Positions 45,689-55,948 of a DNA stretch of 64,000 nt are shown here, in pieces. The stretch's first letter is position 1; the number at the start of each line of letters is the position of its first letter. A model generated the notes under the pieces. That model had not been told where the DNA came from. It was given only the letters and a program-made list of their open reading frames with translations, and searched no databases. This DNA comes from an uncultured Lutibacter sp. (GTDB taxonomy: Bacteria > Bacteroidota > Bacteroidia > Flavobacteriales > Flavobacteriaceae): contig NZ_CANLZZ010000004.1 in assembly GCF_947495725.1 (NCBI RefSeq), positions 186,001 through 250,000 of the forward strand, written 5' to 3'. The position numbers and the translations under genes are program-made.

Positions 45689-48600
45689 ATGAAATTCAAT
45701 TTACTTGTTAATTGGAATCTCAAAACTTATTTTATAACATGTATGTTATTTCTAAGTTTTAGTGCAATTCAAGCGCAGACAGTTACCGTAAAAGGTACAG
45801 TTACTGGAGATGGGCAACCACTGCCAGGTGTAACAGTTCTTGTTAAAGGAACTTCAAATGGAGTCTCAACCGATTTTGATGGGAATTATGTAATTCAAGC
45901 AAAACCGACAGATGTATTACAGTATAGTTTTATGGGTTTTGCTGCTCAAGAGGCAAGAATAAATTCTAGAACCTCCATTAATATTGTATTAAAACCAGAT
46001 GTAGCTGCTCTTGAAGAAGTAGTTGTAATTGGTTATGGTACTCAGAAAAAGAAAGAATTAACTGGTGCCGTTGTTCAGGTAAAAGCTGAAGAACTTGCCA
46101 AGACTACGACTTCAGATATTGGTACAGCCTTACAAGGTCAAATAGCTGGGGTTAACGTAGCATCAAGTTCTGGTGCTCCGGGAGAAGAGGCAAATATCTT
46201 AATTCGTGGATTTAGTTCGTTAATGGACGGACAAAGTGGCCCATTATACGTTGTAGATGGTATTCCTTACGATTCTGACCCTCAATTAAGTATTAGTGAA
46301 ATTGAATCTGTTGATGTATTAAAAGATGCAGCTTCTGCTTCTATCTACGGTACTCGTGGTGCAGGTGGGGTAATTTTAATTACTACTAAACAAGGTAAAG
46401 TTGGTCAAATGAAAATTTCTGTTGATTCTGAATATGGAGTGCAACATATTACTTCGAATTTTGATCAAATGAATAAAGAAGAATATACATACCTTCACTT
46501 ATTAAGAGGAGCTTTAAATTCTGATAAAGCTCAAGGTGGAGTTGATGGTGATATTCACAGAAACTCGAGCTACTTTACAAATGATACTAACATTGGAGAT
46601 GTATTATTAAATGACAACGCACCAATCCAAAACCACCGTATTAATGTTTCTGGTGGTAAAGACGGGTTAACTTTTAACTTTAATGCCAACTATTTTCAAC
46701 AAGAAGGATCTTTTTACAACTCAGACTACAAAAGATTTAATGTGCGTGCAAACACTATGTTTACAAAAGGTAAATGGAAAATAAACACTGCATTAACTTT
46801 TAAAAGAGATGATCAATTAAAGCCTTGGAGTGGAATGATGAATAGAATTTATGAATACCAAGCTTTTAAACCTGCTGTTAATCTAGATGCTAATGTACTT
46901 GAAAACATTTCCGAGGTAAGTACTGAAGACCCTTTATCTGACTGGAGACTTAATGAAGCTAGAAATTTGGCTAATTCTTTAAGAACTATTAAAACAGAGG
47001 ATAAAAGAGCTGGTAATAGCCACACAGGTAATATTCAAATAGATTTTGATTTAACAGAATCAATTAAATTAACTGGTAGATTTGGAGCTCAATATGGAGA
47101 CAACAAATGGGTAAGAACAGTGCCTAGATATGACATTTATAATACAGAGGGAAATCTAATTACAAACCCTGCAAATATTACATCACAACAAGTAACAGAT
47201 ATCACTACTTCTAAACTAACTTCTGAGTTTTTTGCTAATTATAGTAAAACATTTGGATTGCATAGTTTAAGAGTTTTAGCAATGACCTCTTTTGAGGAAT
47301 CAAAAAGTGAGCGTTACAGCTTAGAAGTTAGAAATAACTTAAACCCGGCAATTACGGTTTTAGATAATTATGAATTGCTTTGGGATATTGAATCTGGAGG
47401 ATTTGATTTTACTAAAACATTGATTGGTAACTTAGCCAGGATACAATATAATTATGATGGAAAGTACTTATTAAGTGCTAGTGGACGTTACGATGGATCA
47501 TCGCAATTTGGAAAAGACAATAGATGGGGATTCTTCCCTTCAGTTTCTGTTGGATGGAATGTATCTGATGAAAACTTTTGGAATTCATTAAAAGGTGTGG
47601 CTAACTCCTTAAAAATTAGAGCTAGTTATGGTACTACAGGTAATGATAGATTTACACCTTACAGCAACCAAGCAGTTGTAGAACCAGGAAACGACTATGT
47701 TTTTGGAAGTAATAGTCCTTCTGGAGACGTTAATAATCCATCCACAGAATCAGGAGCACTTGGTACAACTCAATTAGCATATTCAAATGCAAACTTAAAA
47801 TGGGAAACAAACATTGAACAAAACTTTGGTTTCGACCTTGGTTTACTTAAAAACAAATTAACCATTTCTGGAGATTTCTATAAAAATGAAAAGAAAGATT
47901 TATTATACCAAATTGTAAACCCACCATCAACAGGTGTTTCAGGAGGAAATCGTAGTACTGTATTTAATGTAGGTAATATGGAAAACTCTGGGGTTGAACT
48001 AGGTGTTAATTACCGCCACAAAAGTAAAGGCCCTTTAAGCTGGAATGTTTCTGGTACTTTTACACAAAATACAAATATGGTAACAAGAACAAGTGAAAAT
48101 AACCCAATTATTTATTTAAACAACGGTTATATTTCTACTAAAGGTACCAGAGAAATTGTAACTGTTATTACTGAAGGATATGAAGCCGCAGCTTTCTTTT
48201 TACGAGAAACGGCAGGTGTTATAAAAACTCAAGAGCAATTAGACCAATATAAAGTTATAGATCCAAGTGCTAAACTAGGAGAATTGATGTATGTAGATCA
48301 ATTAACAGTTGATACAAACGGCGATGGCATTCCTGACGCTGCGGATGGAAAAATAGATGACGCTGATAGAATATATCAAGGAAGTGGTTCTCCAGATTTT
48401 GAAGGAGGTTTAAATTTCTCAGCAAAATACAAAGGATTCGATTTTTCAATGCAATGGTATGGGTCGTTTGGAGCTGAAATTATGAATGGAAGTAAAGCTT
48501 ATGCATACCAAGCTGGTGTTCATAAAGATTTATTTTATTCTTGGACAGAACACAACACTACTTCAGATGTGCCTTGGTACGACGGTGGTGGAACAAGATC

Positions 48601-48874
48601 TTATAGAGGTGGTTCTGACTATTTCTTAGAAGATGGTGATTTTATTAGATTAAGAAATATATCTTTGGGTTATTCATTACCTAAAAAGGTGATTGAAACA
48701 TTAGGGTTTAGTAAATTTAGAATTTACGCTCAAGCTCAAAATATAATTACTATTACCGACTATACAGGATTTGATCCAGAAGTAGGTGGTAACGGATTAA
48801 GTACGCGTGGAATTGACCAAGGAAGATATCCAATATCTTCTCAATTCAAAGCAGGTATACAACTTCAATTTTAA
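45689..48874 (+). CDS. SusC/RagA-family TonB-linked outer-membrane transporter
   Basis: The 1061-residue protein has a signal peptide (to about IQAQT, residue 31), an N-terminal carboxypeptidase-like domain (VTVKGTVTGDGQPLPGVTVLVKGTSNGVSTDFDGNY-type), a TonB-box-like EEVVVIGYG, a plug domain (LQGQIAGVNVASSSG, LYVVDGIPYD, SIYGTRGAGGVILITTK) and a TonB-dependent 22-strand barrel ending in FKAGIQLQF. SusC barrels import oligosaccharides or peptides with a SusD lid. No extracytoplasmic sigma/anti-sigma gene lies beside it. The substrate is unknown. Confidence 0.95.
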   Translation: MKFNLLVNWNLKTYFITCMLFLSFSAIQAQTVTVKGTVTGDGQPLPGVTVLVKGTSNGVSTDFDGNYVIQAKPTDVLQYSFMGFAAQEARINSRTSINIVLKPDVAALEEVVVIGYGTQKKKELTGAVVQVKAEELAKTTTSDIGTALQGQIAGVNVASSSGAPGEEANILIRGFSSLMDGQSGPLYVVDGIPYDSDPQLSISEIESVDVLKDAASASIYGTRGAGGVILITTKQGKVGQMKISVDSEYGVQHITSNFDQMNKEEYTYLHLLRGALNSDKAQGGVDGDIHRNSSYFTNDTNIGDVLLNDNAPIQNHRINVSGGKDGLTFNFNANYFQQEGSFYNSDYKRFNVRANTMFTKGKWKINTALTFKRDDQLKPWSGMMNRIYEYQAFKPAVNLDANVLENISEVSTEDPLSDWRLNEARNLANSLRTIKTEDKRAGNSHTGNIQIDFDLTESIKLTGRFGAQYGDNKWVRTVPRYDIYNTEGNLITNPANITSQQVTDITTSKLTSEFFANYSKTFGLHSLRVLAMTSFEESKSERYSLEVRNNLNPAITVLDNYELLWDIESGGFDFTKTLIGNLARIQYNYDGKYLLSASGRYDGSSQFGKDNRWGFFPSVSVGWNVSDENFWNSLKGVANSLKIRASYGTTGNDRFTPYSNQAVVEPGNDYVFGSNSPSGDVNNPSTESGALGTTQLAYSNANLKWETNIEQNFGFDLGLLKNKLTISGDFYKNEKKDLLYQIVNPPSTGVSGGNRSTVFNVGNMENSGVELGVNYRHKSKGPLSWNVSGTFTQNTNMVTRTSENNPIIYLNNGYISTKGTREIVTVITEGYEAAAFFLRETAGVIKTQEQLDQYKVIDPSAKLGELMYVDQLTVDTNGDGIPDAADGKIDDADRIYQGSGSPDFEGGLNFSAKYKGFDFSMQWYGSFGAEIMNGSKAYAYQAGVHKDLFYSWTEHNTTSDVPWYDGGGTRSYRGGSDYFLEDGDFIRLRNISLGYSLPKKVIETLGFSKFRIYAQAQNIITITDYTGFDPEVGGNGLSTRGIDQGRYPISSQFKAGIQLQF

Positions 48875-48891
48875 TTTAAATCAGACTGAAG

Positions 48892-50868
48892 ATGAAAAAT
48901 ATACACAGAAAATATAAAAAAAATATATCAATGATTAATAAGACATTTTATAAAGGATTTATTACACTAGTTGTAATCGCCTTTTCGTTTCAATCCTGTT
49001 CTGATGAATTGGAACAACTGAATCCAAATGCGCTAACACTTGGTACATTTTGGCAAAATGCAGGTGATTTAAATAGTGGTTTAAATGCTGTTTATGCCTC
49101 ACTAAGAGACGAAAACATTTTAGGAATAGAATGGGAATATACACGTACAGATATTGCGGTACCGGCTTCTCAAAGAAGTAAATCTACGGGTAACCCTATT
49201 TACGAGCAAACATTTGATTTAACTACAAATCAAGTTCAAAATAAATGGGATGCTTGTTACAAAGGAATCTTTAGAGCAAATCAAGTAATTGATGGATATA
49301 AAAAAATAGAATCTACATTTGTATCAGAAGACGCTAAAGTATCAGCTCTTTTAATTGTTGCTCAGGCTAGAGCTTTAAGAGGTTACTTTTACTATGTTTT
49401 ACACCATTCATTTAACAATGGTTCTCTACCTTTATTTGATTCAGTTCCTGTAGATCTTGCTGATTTTCAAAAAGCTTTTTCTACTTCAGAAGAAGTGCTA
49501 GCTTTTTACAGAGCCGATTTACAATTTGGAATGGAAAATTTACCTGGAACCTATAACGCTTGGCAATCTGAAGTTGGTAATGGTAATTTAGGACGTATAA
49601 CTGGTGGTTTTTGCGAAGCATTATTTGCTAAAAGTTATATCAACGAAAATGATTTTGCTACAGCAGAAATTTACTTAAAAAACGTAATAGATAATTACGG
49701 TTACAACCTAACTTCTGATTTAGCGGAATGTTTAACTGGAATGGCCGAATTTAATGAAGAATCTATTTTTGAAATCAATTATTCATATGATGCGAACCCG
49801 CTTGGATTAGGAGAGCAAAATCTTTCTCAAAGAATTTCTCATAGATTAAATGATGGAAATGTTGTACAATTTTCTACTTGGCTTACACTTAAATACAGAA
49901 ATGAAAGAGCCGATCCTTTAGATCCAGCAAATTTAGTAAATAGAAATATTTACCAATCTAATGGAGAACTAGATAGCATTCAAGAAAATGTTGTAAGATA
50001 TTATAGTCATCGTATGAATAACTCTATGTCTTCTGTTGATGATAGAGATGGTACAATGTATGGCGAAAACAATGCAATATATGGAACTGCAGTGAGCGCC
50101 GCAGTGCACGCAAGGCAATATCCTAACTTTATTAAAAAGTTTACTGGTTGGAATGTTAATAATGGTGGAGCCGGAGAAGATGAAAGCCCTGAAAAAAATG
50201 ACAGATCGGATATAAACATTCCTATTATGCGTTTAGCCGAAGTTTATCTTTTATATGCTGAATGTATGATTGAAAAAGGAGATTTATCGGAAGCTTTAAG
50301 ATATATTAACCGTATTAGAAAACGTTCTCATCTTATTTTGTTAGGTAAATCTACTGAATCGAGTGCAGAATTTGCAAGTGGAACTACAACTTATATGGAC
50401 GATATTGATTTAGATACTTCAAACGGAGCACAACCTGTAACATTAAGTAATTTAATGGAGCACTTAAGATTTACAGAAAAACCATTAGAATTATCTTTAG
50501 AAGGTGATAGAACCATTGATTTAAGACGTTGGGGTGTGTGGAAAGATCAATTAATACATCTTGCATCATTTGAATATGATAGTTGGAATTATAAAAATAA
50601 CGCCATGGGAAAAAACCCAACTAGATGGAGATGTTTTCCAATGCCAACTGGAGAGATTCCAACATATTCAGATCCGAATCTTCCTCCTTATGCATTTAGA
50701 CAACCTAAAGAAAATCCAGCTGATCTTTTTGTTAACGGAAACAGAAGAGCAAAAGAACCGCATTTAAGAGATGTATTAACTGGTTCTCAAAACTTTATTG
50801 AAGATTTACATAGTTATCTACCAATACCGCAAGATGAAATTAATGCTAACTTAAACTGGAATCAATAA
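48892..50868 (+). CDS. SusD/RagB-family nutrient-binding lipoprotein
   Basis: The 658-residue protein has a lipoprotein signal with lipobox SFQSC (Cys36 from the first ATG, Cys23 from an ATG at 48931). It shows SusD features: NPNALTLGTFWQNAGDLNSGLNAVYASLRDE, the TPR scaffold with ARALRGYFYYVLHHSF, IPIMRLAEVYLLYAECMIEKGDLSEALRYINRIRKRS and the C-terminal FTEKPLELSLEGDRTIDLRRWG. It forms the lid on the SusC partner 18 bp upstream. It is longer than typical SusD proteins (about 500-600). Confidence 0.93.
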   Translation: MKNIHRKYKKNISMINKTFYKGFITLVVIAFSFQSCSDELEQLNPNALTLGTFWQNAGDLNSGLNAVYASLRDENILGIEWEYTRTDIAVPASQRSKSTGNPIYEQTFDLTTNQVQNKWDACYKGIFRANQVIDGYKKIESTFVSEDAKVSALLIVAQARALRGYFYYVLHHSFNNGSLPLFDSVPVDLADFQKAFSTSEEVLAFYRADLQFGMENLPGTYNAWQSEVGNGNLGRITGGFCEALFAKSYINENDFATAEIYLKNVIDNYGYNLTSDLAECLTGMAEFNEESIFEINYSYDANPLGLGEQNLSQRISHRLNDGNVVQFSTWLTLKYRNERADPLDPANLVNRNIYQSNGELDSIQENVVRYYSHRMNNSMSSVDDRDGTMYGENNAIYGTAVSAAVHARQYPNFIKKFTGWNVNNGGAGEDESPEKNDRSDINIPIMRLAEVYLLYAECMIEKGDLSEALRYINRIRKRSHLILLGKSTESSAEFASGTTTYMDDIDLDTSNGAQPVTLSNLMEHLRFTEKPLELSLEGDRTIDLRRWGVWKDQLIHLASFEYDSWNYKNNAMGKNPTRWRCFPMPTGEIPTYSDPNLPPYAFRQPKENPADLFVNGNRRAKEPHLRDVLTGSQNFIEDLHSYLPIPQDEINANLNWNQ

Positions 50869-50917
50869 TTTAAAAAATCAGAGTAAAAACTGAGATTTTA
50901 AACTAAAATATTAAAAT

Positions 50918-52927
50918 ATGAAAAACATAAATAAACTAATAAAAACAATGTTTTCATTATCACTCTTAACACTTTTATTTATTAGTTGTGATGATGATGA
51001 ATATGTAGCTCCAGGATCTTTTACAGATTTATCTATTACCTGGACTTCAGGTGCTTCCTCGGCGAGAGAATCAGAGGTTAATAGATTCTTCTCTTTCAGT
51101 GATATTTCTGCAGGAGCAGAATACAGCGAATGGCGAATACCATCAAATGCTTTCTTTTTACAAGGTCCAATACCTAATAATTTAGATAATCATGATGCCT
51201 ATATTGTAAATCCAGGAGATACAGTATCAAGTGAGAAAACGGTTCACGTATTATGGAAAAAAGGAGATTCACTTACAGAAGTGAAATATTACGGTATATT
51301 TAATGATTCTACTTCGTTTAGATTTAATTTATACTACGATACCGAACTAAAAAGTGATGTTGAAGATACCATTAAAACTGTTAACATTAATGGTAAATGG
51401 ATAGCTGATTACACATTTATAATTGATGTTTATGATACAGTTGTTGCAGTTCCTGAAGTAAGATATATGGATGGAACAGTACTTGATCATGAAAATACAG
51501 ATGCCGTTACTTTAACTTTTGGAGACAAACTAATCTTTGAAGATTTAAGTGGTTTACAACTAGATAATAATGCTCGTCCTGAAACTACCAAATGGCGTGT
51601 TCATACTCGTGAAACTGATACTACAAATCAAACAAACGTATATAATAATACAATTACTAGAGTTGAGTTAAGAGATAGAGTTATAGACACCATAACTTTT
51701 GATGATCTTGGTGAATATCAAGTAGAATTAAGAGCAACAAGAGAAAGAACTGAAAGACTTAAACAAAACTTTGAAGTTTACGATATTCCAACTGTATTTA
51801 CGGTAGTTCCTTTAAACGAACCATTTACATATATTGGTGATGTTGTTGAGTCCAATGCAGATATTATTCAAATAGACTTAAGTCATAAAATAAGACCGAT
51901 AACAGAAAATGTTGCTGGTAACTTTAGTGTTAAAGTGGATGGTGTTGCAAAAACTATCGAATCTGTTTCTAGAAATAGCAATGGTACAAAATTATTGATA
52001 GCTTTAGTTGACCCAATAGTTCCGCAAGATGCAACCAAAACAGTTACCGTTTCATATGATGGAGGAAATGCAGATTTAAGATCATATGACGAACGTTTAT
52101 TAGAAGCATTTACTAATTTACCAATAGATGTTTATGTTCCAACTCCAACATTCCAAACTGGAGATGTTATTGAGTTAGAAAATGAAACTATTCAAATATC
52201 TTTCCAAGATGCCATTGATGCAGCTTCATTTGGTGATGCAGTAACAGGGTTTGAAGTATTGGTAAATGGATCAGCTTTTGCTATTTCAACTGTAACATTA
52301 GATGCAGGAAATCCAAAAACAATAAACATTAAATTAACTAATCCTATTATTAATACAGATGAAATTTTCGTTTCATATGACGGTTCAGGATCAATTTACG
52401 CCGTAGGAGATGGAGCAGTAACACCATTTTCAAATTTACCAGTAAAAATGAACATCATTGATATTTTAAATGGAGATGGAAGTTTTAATGATGGTGCACA
52501 GTGGACTAATGCAGGTAATACTCCAGGTGTTGATTCGAACATATCGGTTGTAACACCTTCAGTACCTAATTCGCCTGACACAGGAACTGTTATGTTTATT
52601 GAAGCTATTGACGGGAAAAAGGCAGATTTAAGATCTACTGGTACATTTTCTTACGAATCAGGTGTAACTTATATCTTAAAATTCAAAAGATACCTTTTTG
52701 CTGAGCACACTACAGCATTTGCAAAAATATACTTAGGAGGTACGCAAATTAAACCAGACCCAGAACAATATGGTGGAGCAGCAACTGGAGTATGGGAAGA
52801 AGTTTCATATGAATTTACCTATACTGGTGGATCTGTTGATGATATTTTAAGAATTCAACCTATACCGGTTGGAGTTTGTAAAGTTTATTATGACGATATG
52901 ATACTTTATAAAAAAGAATCGAGATAA
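50918..52927 (+). CDS. Surface lipoprotein of the SusCD locus (SusE/F-like position)
   Basis: The 669-residue protein has a lipoprotein signal (LFISC, Cys24) with the acidic DDDE motif after the Cys that favours export to the cell surface in Bacteroidota. Middle parts form Ig-like beta domains, including two similar SwmB-like segments (around 300-400 and 405-505; both with F-x-V-x-V/L-N/D-G and a YDGG/YDGSG motif). The last ~160 residues resemble a jelly-roll carbohydrate-binding module (GDGSFNDGAQWTNAGNT ... YYDDMILYK). No catalytic domain. It probably helps capture the substrate of the SusCD pair. Confidence 0.75.
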   Translation: MKNINKLIKTMFSLSLLTLLFISCDDDEYVAPGSFTDLSITWTSGASSARESEVNRFFSFSDISAGAEYSEWRIPSNAFFLQGPIPNNLDNHDAYIVNPGDTVSSEKTVHVLWKKGDSLTEVKYYGIFNDSTSFRFNLYYDTELKSDVEDTIKTVNINGKWIADYTFIIDVYDTVVAVPEVRYMDGTVLDHENTDAVTLTFGDKLIFEDLSGLQLDNNARPETTKWRVHTRETDTTNQTNVYNNTITRVELRDRVIDTITFDDLGEYQVELRATRERTERLKQNFEVYDIPTVFTVVPLNEPFTYIGDVVESNADIIQIDLSHKIRPITENVAGNFSVKVDGVAKTIESVSRNSNGTKLLIALVDPIVPQDATKTVTVSYDGGNADLRSYDERLLEAFTNLPIDVYVPTPTFQTGDVIELENETIQISFQDAIDAASFGDAVTGFEVLVNGSAFAISTVTLDAGNPKTINIKLTNPIINTDEIFVSYDGSGSIYAVGDGAVTPFSNLPVKMNIIDILNGDGSFNDGAQWTNAGNTPGVDSNISVVTPSVPNSPDTGTVMFIEAIDGKKADLRSTGTFSYESGVTYILKFKRYLFAEHTTAFAKIYLGGTQIKPDPEQYGGAATGVWEEVSYEFTYTGGSVDDILRIQPIPVGVCKVYYDDMILYKKESR

Positions 52928-52946
52928 TATTAATAAATATTTAGTT

Positions 52947-52978
52947 AAAAAACCTGCAAATAACTTTGCAGGTTTTTT
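52947..52978 (+). terminator. Intrinsic terminator of the SusCD locus
   Basis: AACCTGCAAA and TTTGCAGGTT with flanking A and T runs form a perfect stem around TAAC. Confidence 0.92.
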
Positions 52979-53029
52979 TATTTTATAAAGTTGAATTAAA
53001 TTATACGTTATGCTGGCAACAAAATTTAT

Positions 53030-53037
53030 TACATTTG
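53030..53037 (+). promoter_or_regulatory. Candidate -7 element of rlmB
   Basis: TACATTTG ends only 4 nt before the rlmB ATG. If used, the mRNA would be leaderless or nearly so. No TTG at the right distance was found. Confidence 0.3.
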
Positions 53038-53041
53038 CAGC

Positions 53042-53782
53042 ATGGAAAACGAAGTTTCAAAAATATTTGGTATTAGAGCTGTTATAGAAGCTATAGACTC
53101 TGGAAAAACAATAAGTAAAGTATACCTTCAAAAAGGTTTAAGCGGTCAATTATTTTCCGAATTAAACATTCTTATTAAAAGAAATAATATTGCTACTAGT
53201 TTTGTTCCGGTTGAAAAACTAAACAGGTTATCTAAAAATAGTAATCATCAAGGTGTTGTTGCGCAAACCTCAGCAATTGACTTTGCCGATTTAGATGCAC
53301 TTATTACTTCAACCTTAGAGAAGTCTAAAGCACCATTATTTTTATTATTAGATCAAGTTTCGGATGTAAGAAACTTTGGTGCTATTATTAGAACTGCTGA
53401 ATGTACTGGAGTTGATGGCATAATTATTCAAAAACAAGGAAATGCTCCTATAAGCGCCGATACTATTAAAACCTCTGCAGGAGCAGCATTTAAATTGCCT
53501 ATTTGCAAGGTTGACCATATTAAAGATGCTATTTTTCAATTTCAAGCAGCGGAAGTTCAAATTGTAGCTGCAACAGAAAAAACAGATAATCTTATTTATA
53601 ATGTTGATTTAACTTTACCAACTGCTATTATTATGGGATCTGAAGATAGAGGTATTAATCCTTCAATTTTAAAAATTGTTGACGTTAAAGCTAAATTACC
53701 ATTATTAGGAGAAATTGAATCGCTTAATGTTGGTGTTGCTTGTGGTGCATTTTTGTATGAAGCAACAAGACAACGATTGTAA
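53042..53782 (+). CDS. rlmB: 23S rRNA (guanosine-2251-2'-O)-methyltransferase RlmB-like
   Basis: The 246-residue SpoU-family enzyme begins with FGIRAVIEAIDSGKTISKVYLQ, the RlmB/TrmH-group-3 N terminus that binds rRNA. The SPOUT domain has LLDQVSDVRNFGAIIRTAECTGVDGII, IIMGSEDRGI and KLPLLGEIESLNVGVACGAFLYEA. It likely methylates the ribose of G2251 in 23S rRNA. The start is fixed by the family N terminus. It stands alone between the SusCD terminator and a dispersed repeat. Confidence 0.93.
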   Translation: MENEVSKIFGIRAVIEAIDSGKTISKVYLQKGLSGQLFSELNILIKRNNIATSFVPVEKLNRLSKNSNHQGVVAQTSAIDFADLDALITSTLEKSKAPLFLLLDQVSDVRNFGAIIRTAECTGVDGIIIQKQGNAPISADTIKTSAGAAFKLPICKVDHIKDAIFQFQAAEVQIVAATEKTDNLIYNVDLTLPTAIIMGSEDRGINPSILKIVDVKAKLPLLGEIESLNVGVACGAFLYEATRQRL

Positions 53783-53801
53783 TTTTTTTATTCTAAAACC
53801 T

Positions 53802-53883
53802 TGTCATTCTGAAAGAAGTGTAACGGAATAAAGAATCTGCCGCTAGTAAATCGTGAGATTCTTCACTATCGTTCAGAATGACA
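53802..53883. repeat. Dispersed TGTCATTCTGA-type palindromic repeat
   Basis: The outer arms TGTCATTCTGAA (53802-53813) and TTCAGAATGACA (53872-53883) are perfect inverted copies; inner arms AAGAATCT (53831-53838) and AGATTCTT (53856-53863) are also perfect. The core resembles a short repeat seen in many Bacteroidota genomes, often between genes. It fills the gap between rlmB and the convergent rhomboid gene and may act as a transcription barrier. Confidence 0.75.
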
Positions 53884-53890
53884 TTGAGAA

Positions 53891-54574
53891 TTAAAATTTA
53901 TCAGTTCCCTCACCCAAAGGTTCAGATTCCTCCTCTGGAGGGTTAAAATTACCGTCTTCATCAAAATAATTATCAAACTCTTCATTTTCCGAAAATTGAA
54001 AGGACTCTGGTTGAGGCCCCATTTTTCTGAATATTACAGCAAACAGTAATCCTGTTAAAAAACCAGATAAGTGACCTTCCCAAGAAATTCTGTCAGTAGT
54101 TGGGAAAATATACCATATCATACTCCCATATAAAAAAACAACAGCGAAAGACAAAGCTACTAACCTATAATATTTCCTTATTATTCCACTAAAAAAAACA
54201 AAACTTACTAATAAATAAACGACACCACTTGCTCCAATATGATATGATGGCCTTGCAATAACCCAAGTTACCAATCCGCTTAAAAATGCGCCATAAAGCA
54301 ATACTTTTAACGCAATTTTTCTGTAAAAATAGAATAAGCTTATAAGCATAACTAGTAAAGGTACAGAGTTATTAAATAAATGTTTTGCATCTCCATGAAT
54401 AAAAGGTGAAAAAATAATTCCTCTTAAACCCACTATTCTTTTTGGGTAAATACCATACTTATTAAAATTATAACCAAATTTAATTTCAATAAAATAAATA
54501 ACCCAAAGGATAAAAATCACTAAAATTGGGATTGTTACAATGCTTCTTTTGTATTTAAAATTACCATCTTCCAT
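53891..54574 (-). CDS. Rhomboid-family intramembrane serine protease
   Basis: The 227-residue protein has six predicted helices. The catalytic serine lies in GASGVVYLL, the catalytic histidine in EGHLSGFLTGLL, and the HGDAKHLFNNSVPLLVM loop follows the family pattern. Such enzymes cut membrane proteins within helices. The C-terminal ~35 residues are acidic and Pro-rich (FDNYFDEDGNFNPPEEE). Substrates unknown. TATATTTG at 54598-54591 on the minus strand may be its -7 box. Confidence 0.9.
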   Translation of the reverse strand: MEDGNFKYKRSIVTIPILVIFILWVIYFIEIKFGYNFNKYGIYPKRIVGLRGIIFSPFIHGDAKHLFNNSVPLLVMLISLFYFYRKIALKVLLYGAFLSGLVTWVIARPSYHIGASGVVYLLVSFVFFSGIIRKYYRLVALSFAVVFLYGSMIWYIFPTTDRISWEGHLSGFLTGLLFAVIFRKMGPQPESFQFSENEEFDNYFDEDGNFNPPEEESEPLGEGTDKF

Positions 54575-54671
54575 ATAATAAACGTTATATCAAATATAAG
54601 CCCAATAATTCTAAATTGAAATAATGTCAGTTACTATAAAGTTACTTTCATTTATTTATTATTTTTACCCT

Positions 54672-55946
54672 ATGAATGAGCCATTAGCTGAAAGAATACG
54701 TCCAAAAAATTTAGACGACTATATTAGCCAACAACATTTAGTTGGTAAAAATGGTGCATTAACGCAACATATAAAAAGAGGCATTATTCCTTCTCTTATA
54801 TTTTGGGGACCTCCAGGAATTGGTAAAACAACATTAGCTAACATTATAGCCAAAGAATCTAAAAGACCATTTTACACTTTAAGTGCAATTAGTTCTGGAG
54901 TAAAGGACGTAAGAGATGTTATTGCTAAAGCAAAACAAAGTGGTGGTTTGTTTACCGATAAAAATCCAATTCTTTTTATAGATGAAATACATAGATTTAG
55001 TAAATCTCAACAAGACTCTCTTTTGGGAGCTGTTGAAAAAGGTTGGGTAACCTTAATTGGTGCTACAACAGAAAATCCAAGTTTTGAGGTTATTCCTGCC
55101 CTCCTATCTCGGTGTCAGGTTTATATTTTAAATTCTTTTAGTAAAATAGATTTGGAGGATTTATTAGAAAGAGCACTACAAAAAGATATTCATATTTCTA
55201 AAAAAGAAATTAAAATTGAAGAAACCGAGGCTTTGCTAAGAGTATCAGGTGGTGATGCTCGTAAACTTTTGAATATTTTTGAATTGGTTGTAAATTCCGA
55301 AGACGAACCCATCCATATTACTGATGAATTAGTGCTTTCAAAAATTCAAAAAAACACTGTTTTATACGATAAAACAGGGGAACAACATTACGATATTGTA
55401 TCTGCTTTTATAAAATCGATAAGAGGAAGTGATCCCAATGCGGCAGTTTATTGGTTAGCTAGAATGATTGAAGGTGGAGAAGATGCTAAATTTATTGCTA
55501 GGAGGCTTCTTATTTTAGCTTCAGAAGATATTGGAAATGCAAATCCTACAGCATTGATAATGGCAAATAACACATTTCAGGCAGTAAATACTATTGGTTT
55601 TCCCGAATCACGCATTATTTTAAGTCAGTGTGCTGTATATTTAGCAAGTTCTCCAAAAAGTAATGCAAGTTATGAAGCTATAGGAAAAGCGCAAGAATTG
55701 GTTAGAAAAACAGGTGATTTATCAGTTCCATTACATTTGCGAAATGCTCCTACAAAATTAATGAAGGAACTAGATTATGGAAAAGAATACAAATATGCGC
55801 ATAGCTATGAAAACAACTTTATAGAACAAGAATTTATGCCCGATGAATTAAAAAACACACAGTTGTTTAATCCTGGAAATAATCCGCGCGAAAATAGCCT
55901 TAGAGAATTTCTAAAAAAGCGATGGAAAACTAAATATAAGTATTAA
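54672..55946 (+). CDS. rarA: Replication-associated recombination protein A (RarA/MgsA)
   Basis: The 424-residue AAA+ ATPase acts at stalled replication forks. It has the N-terminal [22 protein letters not shown], Walker [12 protein letters not shown], Walker [17 protein letters not shown], sensor region [22 protein letters not shown] and the C-terminal oligomerisation domain ([30 protein letters not shown]). The ATG at 54672 matches the family start; a start 16 codons upstream adds a hydrophobic stretch that is not part of the family. Confidence 0.95.
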   Translation: MNEPLAERIRPKNLDDYISQQHLVGKNGALTQHIKRGIIPSLIFWGPPGIGKTTLANIIAKESKRPFYTLSAISSGVKDVRDVIAKAKQSGGLFTDKNPILFIDEIHRFSKSQQDSLLGAVEKGWVTLIGATTENPSFEVIPALLSRCQVYILNSFSKIDLEDLLERALQKDIHISKKEIKIEETEALLRVSGGDARKLLNIFELVVNSEDEPIHITDELVLSKIQKNTVLYDKTGEQHYDIVSAFIKSIRGSDPNAAVYWLARMIEGGEDAKFIARRLLILASEDIGNANPTALIMANNTFQAVNTIGFPESRIILSQCAVYLASSPKSNASYEAIGKAQELVRKTGDLSVPLHLRNAPTKLMKELDYGKEYKYAHSYENNFIEQEFMPDELKNTQLFNPGNNPRENSLREFLKKRWKTKYKY

Positions 55947-55948
55947 TA

